From the NCBI GenBank assembly GCA_020199905.1, contig JAIVJS010000012.1, positions 18,877 through 82,876 on the forward strand: a DNA stretch of 64,000 bases, read 5' to 3'. Below are positions 43,554-50,737 of the stretch, piece after piece. Position 1 is the first letter of the stretch. Every line of letters starts with the position of its first letter. The notes beneath the pieces are model-generated. The model did not search any database, was not told the origin of the DNA, and was given only the letters and a program-made list of their open reading frames with translations. This DNA is from Acidobacteriota bacterium (GTDB lineage Bacteria; Acidobacteriota; Thermoanaerobaculia; UBA5066; Gp7-AA6). A program made the translations under genes and the position numbers.

Positions 43554-45197
43554 ATGACGGACGAGCCTCTGCCGCGGCGTTTCGGGCCGTACCTCCTGAC
43601 CGCATACCTCCACGAGGACGCGCTCGGCCGCGTCTATCGGGCGCTCCGCGTCACGGGGGAGAAGGGCTTCGCCCGTCTCCGCATCCTCGAGGGGCCGGAG
43701 ATCTCCGAGGACGCGGTGCTCGACGCCATCGAGGAAAACGGCGAGATCCATACTTTCCTGAAGAACACCGCGATCTCGCGCGGCGTCGTTCTCGATTCCG
43801 CGGACGGGATTCCCTACCTCGCCTGGAGCGAGGACAACGGACGGACCCTCGACGCGGTCCTGGAGAAGTCGCGGACCGAGCGCCAGGCAATCCCGTACGA
43901 GCATGCGCTTCTGATCGTCGAGAAGGTGGCGACGGCGCTCGACCATGCGTACAACACGACGATCGAGGGAGAGCGGACGCTGCACGGCCTCGTCTGGCCG
44001 GGCTTCGTCTCGCTTTCGGACGACGGCGAGATCCGACTGACGGGCTTCGGCCTGGCCGGAGGCTTCCTCCCCTCGGTGGGCCGCCCGCGCTTCGCCCGGG
44101 AGATCGCGCCGTACCTCGCGCCGGAGGAACGCGCCCGGACTCGGATCGAGAAGAACTCCGACGTCTATTCGCTCGGAGCGCTCCTCTTCGAGATGCTCGT
44201 CGGCAAGGCGCCGAGCCCGTCCGATCCGGCGGGAGACCTTCGCACCGCGCTGCGGGAGGGCGCCCCCATCGCGCCCGAGGTCTCAGCCGTGCTGCGTCTC
44301 TGCCTCGGTCCCACGGAGGCGCGTTTCCAGTCGAGCCGAGAATTGCGCCGCGAGCTCGGAAAGCTTCTCTTCTCCGGCCCGTATTCGCCGTCCACCTTCA
44401 ATCTCGCGTTCTTCCTGAACGGGCTTTTCTCCCCGGAGATGGAGGCGGAAGGAAAGGCCCGGGCGGCGGAAGCGGCGCTCGACCTCCCCGGAGGAAGCGT
44501 GTCCCCGGCGCCCGCCCCGCGCCCGAAGGTCGCCCTGCCGCCCGCTCCCGTCCGTTCGACGCCCGCGTTCCCGGCGCCGGCTCCGGTGATCGTCTCGGGC
44601 CCGACGACGCGGTTGACCGACGCCGAATTCAAGGACGAGGTCGCGCGCCGCGTGTCTCAGGAGCTGCGAAAACTGGATCAGGAGATGCGAAGACGCACGC
44701 CGCCCGACGCCTTGAACGCCGCAGCGGCGCTCAAGGCCCGCCCGCTGCCTCCCGTCGCGACGGCCCCCGCGCGTCCGGAGCCCGCGGCAGCCGCCTCGGT
44801 TGAGGCGCCGACGCCTTCTCCCGTCCGGGTCGCGGTCGCGCCGCCGCCCGAGCCCACTCCCCCTCCTGAAAGCGAAACCTCCGCTCCCGCAGCCCCCGCG
44901 CCGGCCGCGCCCGCCGCGGCGGGGCCCGTCGTCGAAGTTGCCCCGAAGATCTCCCGGGTGATCAAGCCGCAGTACCCGCAGATGGCGCTGCGCGCCCACA
45001 TCGGCGGCATCGTGCTGCTGCGCGTCCTCGTCTCGGAAACGGGCGAGCCGGTCGAAGTCCAGGTCTTGAAAGGAGCCGCAGGCGGCCTGACGGAAAGCGC
45101 CGTCGCCGCGGTCCGCGGTTGGCGATTCCAGCCCGCGACCCGCGGCGGATCGCCCGTACGCGGATGGACGACGATACCGATTCCGTTTGAACCGTAA
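43554..45197 (+). CDS. Pseudokinase fused to a TonB C-terminal domain
   Basis: About 547 residues from the ATG at 43554; an ATG at 43491 would add 21 more, and neither has a clear ribosome-binding site. Residues 10-265 follow a Ser/Thr kinase fold (FGPYLLTAYLHEDALGRVYRA, NSDVYSLGALLFEMLVGKAP) but lack every catalytic mark: no GxGxxG loop, no VAVK lysine, HGLVWPGFVSL instead of HRDLKPEN, and TGFG instead of DFG. A long Pro/Ala linker with a short charged helix follows. The end is a TonB C-terminal domain (ISRVIKPQYPQMALRAHIGG, GWRFQPATRGG). No transmembrane segment is seen. TonB energises outer-membrane receptors such as those nearby. Confidence 0.85.
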   Translation: MTDEPLPRRFGPYLLTAYLHEDALGRVYRALRVTGEKGFARLRILEGPEISEDAVLDAIEENGEIHTFLKNTAISRGVVLDSADGIPYLAWSEDNGRTLDAVLEKSRTERQAIPYEHALLIVEKVATALDHAYNTTIEGERTLHGLVWPGFVSLSDDGEIRLTGFGLAGGFLPSVGRPRFAREIAPYLAPEERARTRIEKNSDVYSLGALLFEMLVGKAPSPSDPAGDLRTALREGAPIAPEVSAVLRLCLGPTEARFQSSRELRRELGKLLFSGPYSPSTFNLAFFLNGLFSPEMEAEGKARAAEAALDLPGGSVSPAPAPRPKVALPPAPVRSTPAFPAPAPVIVSGPTTRLTDAEFKDEVARRVSQELRKLDQEMRRRTPPDALNAAAALKARPLPPVATAPARPEPAAAASVEAPTPSPVRVAVAPPPEPTPPPESETSAPAAPAPAAPAAAGPVVEVAPKISRVIKPQYPQMALRAHIGGIVLLRVLVSETGEPVEVQVLKGAAGGLTESAVAAVRGWRFQPATRGGSPVRGWTTIPIPFEP

Positions 45198-45224
45198 GGG
45201 AAGAGAGTTGAGCGACCCTTTCGA

Positions 45225-46367
45225 TCATTTGCCGAAGATCGACTTGAGCTTCGGCGCGAGCGTACGGAGAAAGTCTTCCATCACCTTGTCTTCGAGCCAG
45301 GTGATCTCCGTCCCGTCGATGAAGTACGTCGGGGTCGAGTTGACGCCGAGCCGGTAGCCCTCCTCGATCTCGTGCCGGACGCGCGAGAAGCTTGCCTCCT
45401 GCAGGTAGCAGGCGAGGAAATCCGCGGACGAGATCCCTTCCGCTCCCGCGCTCGTCACCGCGATCTCGTCGATCCCGGAGACCGTCATGCTCTCCTGCCG
45501 CGCATAGACCTGCTCCTTGAAGCGGAAGAACGCGGGCGCTCCGGCGGACCTGAAGATGCAGTCGCCCGCGGAGGCGGCCTTCATGGCCCACACGTGGCCG
45601 AACCACAGAGGAAAAAACTTGTAATGCCGCCGCGCGTTGGCGATTCCGGAATTCACTTCGAGCAGCTTGTCCATCTGGAGGCCGCGCATCTTGCAGTAGC
45701 CGCATTCCATGTCCGCGAACTCGACGATCGAGACCGCCGCCTCGGGCTTGCCGCTCGCGCGACCGAGTGAAAGGTCGATGTGGCGGCGCCTCTCCTCGCG
45801 CGGGTCCATGCGGAAATCCCGGAAGACTCCCTGAAGGAACCGGCTTCCATCCGCGGAAACGTAGCCGGGCATCCGGACCGGGCCGTATCCCGTCTCGACG
45901 GCGACGTTGACCCCCCTGTAGGGAGGGGCGTCCCGCTCGGGAGCCAGTTGCGGCGTGACCTTCGTCCGGAAGAGGCCGGAAAATTTCTCTCCGACCCATG
46001 AAAGGTCCGCGGCGGAGCGGATCGGCTTCGGCGCCGGATTCGCAACCGAGTCGCCTTCGAAGAACCACTTCCCATCGTCGGAAACGTAGCAGGTCCGGTC
46101 GACATTCAGCTTCTCGTAGCGCCCCTTCCGGACGACCTTGTAACCCTGCATGCCGGGAAGGCGCTCGGCCGACTTCGTCACCGTGATGCGGCTGTCCGGG
46201 TCCCACGAAAGGAAGCGGAGCGCGTACGTCTGAAGCTGCGCCTCGACGCCCGCCGCCGCCGGCGCCTGGGCAGCCGCCGGACGGGCGGCCGCTTTCTGCG
46301 GGGGGGCGGCCGCGACTGCCCCGAGGGCCGCCGCAACGAGCACGGCCGTGACGATTCTCTTCTTCAT
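45225..46367 (-). CDS. Periplasmic DsbA-like thioredoxin with N-terminal extension (paralogue 1)
   Basis: A 380-residue exported protein. The signal peptide is MKKRIVTAVLVAAALGAVAA. About 190 residues of beta-rich extension precede the thioredoxin domain, which has the active site CGYC in FADMECGYCKMRGL and the cis-Pro loop GVNSTPTYFIDG. It resembles DsbA/DsbG-type enzymes and probably forms or isomerises disulfides. The extension has repeated YVSDDGKWFFEGD and YVSADGSRFLQG units, shared with the paralogue at 48406. It is the last gene of a three-gene minus-strand operon and converges with the pseudokinase gene (28-bp gap). Confidence 0.85.
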   Translation of the reverse strand: MKKRIVTAVLVAAALGAVAAAPPQKAAARPAAAQAPAAAGVEAQLQTYALRFLSWDPDSRITVTKSAERLPGMQGYKVVRKGRYEKLNVDRTCYVSDDGKWFFEGDSVANPAPKPIRSAADLSWVGEKFSGLFRTKVTPQLAPERDAPPYRGVNVAVETGYGPVRMPGYVSADGSRFLQGVFRDFRMDPREERRRHIDLSLGRASGKPEAAVSIVEFADMECGYCKMRGLQMDKLLEVNSGIANARRHYKFFPLWFGHVWAMKAASAGDCIFRSAGAPAFFRFKEQVYARQESMTVSGIDEIAVTSAGAEGISSADFLACYLQEASFSRVRHEIEEGYRLGVNSTPTYFIDGTEITWLEDKVMEDFLRTLAPKLKSIFGK

Positions 46368-46375
46368 GTGTCTCC

Positions 46376-48409
46376 TCAAGATCGGGGAGGCGCTCCCCCG
46401 CGGACGACCCGGAGGGATTCGACCACCCCGGGCTGGCTGGCATTCATCGCCAGAGAACGTTGAAAGAGGCGCTCCGCTTCCTCGCGCTCCCCGAGGCAGG
46501 TGTGAAAAAGGCCGAGGGCGTTCAAGGTCTCGACGTCGCGCGTGGCGGTCTCGAAGGTCCTCAGGGCGTCCAGAGCCCCCGCGCAGTCGCGCGACCGGAA
46601 TCGCGCCAGGGCCGCTTCCCGCGCGACGGACTCGTTCGCCGGAATCTCGCGCAGGGCCCTCTCCGCCAGGGCACGCGCCTCCCGGGTCTTCCCGCGCCGC
46701 TCGTAGTCGTCCGCCCACTGGCGGAGGGTGCCGGGCGGGTCCGCATGCCCGGCGGCCAGGGACCGGAAGAGCCACTCCTGCGCCTGGGCGTCTTTCCCCG
46801 CCGTGCGCTCGAGCACCGCCAGATTGAACATCGGCGAATGATAGTCGGGACGCAGCTCGAGCGCCTTGAGAAATGCGGCGCGGGCCGCCGGCAGGTCCCG
46901 CTCGCTCTCCCGCTCGTACAGTCCGAGATTGTTCCAGGCGCCCTCGGTGCGGCCGGGAAGCTCTCCGCCCGGGGGCGCGAGCGGTCTGGTCTCGGAGCCC
47001 GAGAGATAGCCGAGAGCGAGCAGCTTCTTCGCGTACTCCGACGCCTGCGCGGAGGACATCTCCTGCGCCTCGACCCGCCTCACCTGCACCTTCGAGGCGA
47101 CGTCCGCCCGGGGCGGCGGCTTCAGATCCGAGAACGCCGCGGAGACGGGACGCCCCGGCATGCGCCGGTCCGCGGCCAGCCCCAGGAGCGCGAGAACGGT
47201 CGGCGCCGGATCGAACATCGACAGGTTCGAGGCGGACTTTCCGGGCTTCACCCGCTCCCCCCACGCGGCAAAGACGCCATCGAGACGATGCCAGAACGCC
47301 GCCGTGCTCCAGTTGAGCGACGACCGCTCGCAGGGCCGGTCCGCTCCCCACTTGAAGCCGTGATCGGACTGAACGATCAGCGTCGCGTGATCCTCCCCGG
47401 CGCGGCGCATCCACTGGCCGAGCATCCGATCGATGACCGCGTAGTACTCGTCCACGGCGCGGCCGTACCGGGCGAAATCCGCCTCCGGCGTGCACGCCAG
47501 ACGCGGGGGCGCATCCGAGCCGAACACGTGGCCGATCTCGTCCGTTCCCTCGAGGTAGAGCATCGTCAGGTCCGGCAGGTTCCGGTCGTAGAGGTCGCGA
47601 GCCGCGCGGTGCGAGACGCGGGTGGCGCCCACGATGCGGGAGAGCGCGACGATCGGGTTCTCCATGCCGGCGCCGCTCGCGAGGGCCTGCTCGACCTCGC
47701 CAGCCGGCACGTCGATGAAGCGCGAGAGCTCCGCGGGGGGCACGCGCCCGTCGCGCGCGATGACCTGCGCGACTCCCCCTTCCAGCGCCGCGGGCCAGGC
47801 GACTCCGGACAGCGGGAGCCTGTCGTACAGGATGGGGCTCGCGTGATCGGTCAGAAAAAACCCGTTCACCTCTTCCGCCGGATGCGTGGCCCACCACCCG
47901 ACGACACCCACTTTTTTCCCCGCCGACGAGGCGAGGTTCCACACGGCCGGCACGCGGCGCGAGCGTCCCGAGATCGGAACCTTCTGCCCGCTCTTCGGGT
48001 CCACCTCCTGGAAGTCGAGGACGCCGTGCTCCATGGGCGAGACCCCCGTGGCCACCGTCGTCCAGACGATCGGCGAGAGGATCGGCACAAAGCTCGTGAT
48101 CCGCGAAGACCAGCCGGTCGAGACGAGCCGGGTCCAGTGCGGCATCTTCCCGGCGCGGGAGAGCCGGTCGAGGATCTCCCAGTCGAGCCCGTCGAGCCCG
48201 ATCCAGAGGACGGGCCGGGGGCCGCCGTCGGGCCGTCGCGCGCGCGTGGCGACATCGGCCGTCTCCACCGCCGGCAGGGCGGCGGCGGGCGCTTTGGGGG
48301 GCACGGCCGAGGGGGTCGCCTTGCCCGACCGCCGCTCGGATCGGCCGCAGGAAAGCGCGAGGCCGCAGACCAGAAGGGCCAGAAGAGACCGACCCGCCCT
48401 TCCCTTCAA
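46376..48409 (-). CDS. Lipoprotein phosphodiesterase (alkaline-phosphatase superfamily) with TPRs
   Basis: A 677-residue lipoprotein: lipobox LSCG follows a short signal peptide. The enzyme domain (about 65-430) is of the nucleotide-pyrophosphatase/phosphodiesterase type: LWIGLDGLDWEILDRL, SPIVWTTVATGVSPMEHGVLDF (nucleophile Thr region), GTDEIGHVFG and QSDHGFKWG supply metal ligands. The C-terminal third has TPR-like helices (AWNNLGLYERESERDLPAAR, LNALGLFHTCLGEREEAERL). This type hydrolyses phosphodiesters or moves phospho-groups in envelope sugars; the substrate is unknown. Its start overlaps the preceding gene (ATGA), and the DsbA-like gene follows 8 bp later. Confidence 0.85.
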   Translation of the reverse strand: MKGRAGRSLLALLVCGLALSCGRSERRSGKATPSAVPPKAPAAALPAVETADVATRARRPDGGPRPVLWIGLDGLDWEILDRLSRAGKMPHWTRLVSTGWSSRITSFVPILSPIVWTTVATGVSPMEHGVLDFQEVDPKSGQKVPISGRSRRVPAVWNLASSAGKKVGVVGWWATHPAEEVNGFFLTDHASPILYDRLPLSGVAWPAALEGGVAQVIARDGRVPPAELSRFIDVPAGEVEQALASGAGMENPIVALSRIVGATRVSHRAARDLYDRNLPDLTMLYLEGTDEIGHVFGSDAPPRLACTPEADFARYGRAVDEYYAVIDRMLGQWMRRAGEDHATLIVQSDHGFKWGADRPCERSSLNWSTAAFWHRLDGVFAAWGERVKPGKSASNLSMFDPAPTVLALLGLAADRRMPGRPVSAAFSDLKPPPRADVASKVQVRRVEAQEMSSAQASEYAKKLLALGYLSGSETRPLAPPGGELPGRTEGAWNNLGLYERESERDLPAARAAFLKALELRPDYHSPMFNLAVLERTAGKDAQAQEWLFRSLAAGHADPPGTLRQWADDYERRGKTREARALAERALREIPANESVAREAALARFRSRDCAGALDALRTFETATRDVETLNALGLFHTCLGEREEAERLFQRSLAMNASQPGVVESLRVVRGGAPPRS

Positions 48410-49518
48410 CGGATGTCCGGCGCGGGAGAGGGGGCCCTCTTCGCGGACGGTCCGCCGCGAGCGAGGAAGACGGCGTTCTCGAGAAGGCCTCGCTCGCCCG
48501 GGACGAGCCGGCCGTCCAGAACGAAGGCCGGCGTTCCGTGGATGCCGAGGCGAAGGGCGAGCTCGATGTCGTGGAGGACCCGGTCACGCGCGCGATGGCT
48601 CACGACCTCCGCGCGGAACGACTCGACGGCGCCGGCGCCTTCCGCGACGTCGGCCGCGAGCTGGCGCGCCGAGGCCGCCGTCATTCCTTGGGGGCGCTCG
48701 AAAATCATCTCCTGGTAACGGGCATAAAGCGCGGGGTCGGCGGCGGCGAGCCCGGCCGCCGACTCGGCCGCTGCGAACGCCCAGTCGTGGGCCTGCACGA
48801 GCGGCAGGAAATGAACGTCGAGCGCTCCGCCGGACCGGGCGACAGCGAGCCGGACCTCCGGAGCGCGAAGGCGGCAACGCTCGCACTGGAAGTCGAGGAA
48901 CTCTGCCACGTAGAACGAGCCCCGATCGGGCCGGATCCCGGGGCGGTCGGAGAGGAGCGCGCGGCGCCACCGCGCCGCTCCCTCACCGACGGGACGGAAC
49001 TCGCCGAGAAGCAGCGTCGCGCCATCCGCCGAGATGAACCCGGGGCGGGCGGCGAACGCGTCCTGGTCCTGCCGGAGAAAGAGCGTCATCGGCAGCAGCG
49101 GGCCGGTTCCGGGAGCCGGTCCGTCGATCCGCACGGCAACCCCGAAGGCCTCCTGAAGCGACGCGCGGATGACGGGAAGGTCGGAACCCGCGTCGAAGGG
49201 ATGGCGCGCCGCGGCGCGCGACGCGTCGTGAAGGACCTCTCCCAGAAAGACCTGGTCCTTCACGGAGTCGTAGAGCGTCACGCTCGATTCCTCGCGAACC
49301 CGGGCCGTACCGCCCGCCTCCGCGACGCGCTCCACCCGAAACGCCGAAAATCCGGCAACCGTCACGTCGCGGGCAGGCGATACCGCAACGTGAGTCCCGG
49401 GAACCGCCGCGTACCAGTCGGCGAAGTAAGCCGTCAGCCTCTCGACGACCGACGCCGGCGCCGCCCATAGCGGCGCGGCAAGGCAGAGGCCAGACAGGGA
49501 AAAGAGAAGTTTCCGCAC
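48406..49518 (-). CDS. Periplasmic DsbA-like thioredoxin with N-terminal extension (paralogue 2)
   Basis: A 370-residue exported protein beginning MRKLLFSLSGLCLAAPLWAA. As in the paralogue at 45225, about 200 residues precede a thioredoxin domain with CERC (FLDFQCERCRLRAPEV) and the loop GIHGTPAFVLDG. The extension carries the matching FISADGATLLLGEF unit and a less clear first unit. Sequence identity between the two extensions is low, suggesting an old duplication flanking the phosphodiesterase gene. It is the first gene of the operon. Confidence 0.8.
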   Translation of the reverse strand: MRKLLFSLSGLCLAAPLWAAPASVVERLTAYFADWYAAVPGTHVAVSPARDVTVAGFSAFRVERVAEAGGTARVREESSVTLYDSVKDQVFLGEVLHDASRAAARHPFDAGSDLPVIRASLQEAFGVAVRIDGPAPGTGPLLPMTLFLRQDQDAFAARPGFISADGATLLLGEFRPVGEGAARWRRALLSDRPGIRPDRGSFYVAEFLDFQCERCRLRAPEVRLAVARSGGALDVHFLPLVQAHDWAFAAAESAAGLAAADPALYARYQEMIFERPQGMTAASARQLAADVAEGAGAVESFRAEVVSHRARDRVLHDIELALRLGIHGTPAFVLDGRLVPGERGLLENAVFLARGGPSAKRAPSPAPDIR

Positions 49519-49553
49519 GAACCCGATGATAGTGGACGGCGCCCTTCCGGACG

Positions 49554-49582
49554 GTCAACGCTCAACGCTTGACGCTCAACCT
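49554..49582. repeat. Period-7 array (AACGCTC units)
   Basis: CAACGCTCAACGCTTGACGC followed by TCAACC: three to four units between two minus-strand genes. The TGA of the downstream-oriented GWxTD gene (49576-49578) is part of the array. Confidence 0.9.
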
Positions 49583-50649
49583 TTCCTCGCCGGCACCCTC
49601 GCGCGATCGAGGGACGTCAGAACGCGCGTGTCCCTCTGAAGCACGTTCTGTCCGTACCCCTGCTTGGTGACGAACTCGAAGCTCACCTCCGGATAGGGAA
49701 TTTCTTTCGGAAGGTTGGCGCGCTGGTAATGCCAGATCTCCACCCAGTTGGAAGCCCCCTGGTGGATCGTCGCCCCGGGACCGGTCACCTTATCCACCCG
49801 AGCCGCCTTGTCGGTGTTGGATCCTCCGCCCTGGCCGGCGGCCCGGATCTCCGACGGGTTGTACCGCGAGAGGCCGGACGCGTCCGAGACGTCCTCTCCG
49901 GTCTTCAGAGGTTTTCGTCCACTGTAGGTGGGAGGCCCGAGGAGAACGAAGACCATGCCCCGGTCCGTCAGGCTGCCCCGCACCTCGTTCTGGGTGAACC
50001 GCTCGTCGGCGAACGCGACGCGGCGCTCGAACTCTTCCCGAAGCTCGTTCTCGGGAGTCTCCGCGCGTGGATCCCTCGACTTCCAGAAGGCCGTAATGAA
50101 TTCCGAGCGCGAGAGCGGATCGGAGAGAACGGTGAAGTCCCGCCTTTCGGACGCCGTCAGAAGCCACCGCACGGGTCCCTCCGCCCAGGCCTCCGACGCG
50201 TCGTTGGGAGGGTCTCGTTTGACGCTCGAGAAGGAGCGGTAGGTGGACGCGAGAGATCCCTCTTCGGCGGCCGCCGCCACGGGGGCGGCGATCGAGCGCC
50301 GGGCGCCCTCGATCGCCTCGACGACCGGCTTCGGATAGATGGCGGGATCGACGCGCGCGTTGGGCTGGTGCGCGAGATAGGCCTCGAAGGCCGACCTCGC
50401 CTCGGCGTCGCGCTTCAACATCGCGAGATTCGCGCCGCGGTAGAAGAGCAGGGCGGGGGCCATGCGCTCCGCCTCGCGCGGGTCGCGGCGGCTCTCCGCG
50501 TCCAGCTGATCGAGAGTTTCGAGGGAACGGGCGTAGGCGCCGACGCGGAACTGCTCCTTCGCCTTCTGGAAGAGGTCAGGCAGCGCGGCGAGGGCCCCGA
50601 AGGCCATCACTGCGCTCACGAGGGCCAAGAGCGAAAGACGTCGCGCCAT
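49576..50649 (-). CDS. GWxTD-domain protein, complete copy
   Basis: A 357-residue exported protein. A signal peptide (LLALVSAVMAFGALAA) is followed by a TPR-like helical region (about 25-95) and then the GWxTD domain: GPVRWLLTASERRDF, EFITAFWKSRDP, ELREEFERRVAFADERF, RGMVFVLLGPPTYSGRKPL and WVEIWHYQR. The domain is common in Acidobacteriota and Bacteroidota and has no known biochemical role that I can cite. It follows TBDR A (50738-53665) beyond a terminator. The start lies at the ATG after GGAGGCG. Confidence 0.88.
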   Translation of the reverse strand: MARRLSLLALVSAVMAFGALAALPDLFQKAKEQFRVGAYARSLETLDQLDAESRRDPREAERMAPALLFYRGANLAMLKRDAEARSAFEAYLAHQPNARVDPAIYPKPVVEAIEGARRSIAAPVAAAAEEGSLASTYRSFSSVKRDPPNDASEAWAEGPVRWLLTASERRDFTVLSDPLSRSEFITAFWKSRDPRAETPENELREEFERRVAFADERFTQNEVRGSLTDRGMVFVLLGPPTYSGRKPLKTGEDVSDASGLSRYNPSEIRAAGQGGGSNTDKAARVDKVTGPGATIHQGASNWVEIWHYQRANLPKEIPYPEVSFEFVTKQGYGQNVLQRDTRVLTSLDRARVPARKG

Positions 50650-50688
50650 AACGCCTCCTCCCCGAATTCTAAGGCCGCAGAGCCGGGC

Positions 50689-50716
50689 AAAAAAAAGGGG
50701 GGCGTTGCCGCCCCCC
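50689..50716 (-). terminator. Rho-independent terminator of the receptor gene at 50738
   Basis: On the minus strand an 8-bp GC stem (GGGGGGCG/CGCCCCCC) with a GCAA tetraloop is followed by eight T residues, 22 bp after the stop codon. Confidence 0.92.
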
Positions 50717-50737
50717 CGGGTGTGATAGCCGAGAGTC

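Noticed and set aside
45225-48587. A single 1120-codon frame joining the DsbA-like and phosphodiesterase region.
   Set aside because: The upstream two-thirds is the wrong frame of the phosphodiesterase; the real DsbA-like gene has its own ATG and signal peptide at 46367.
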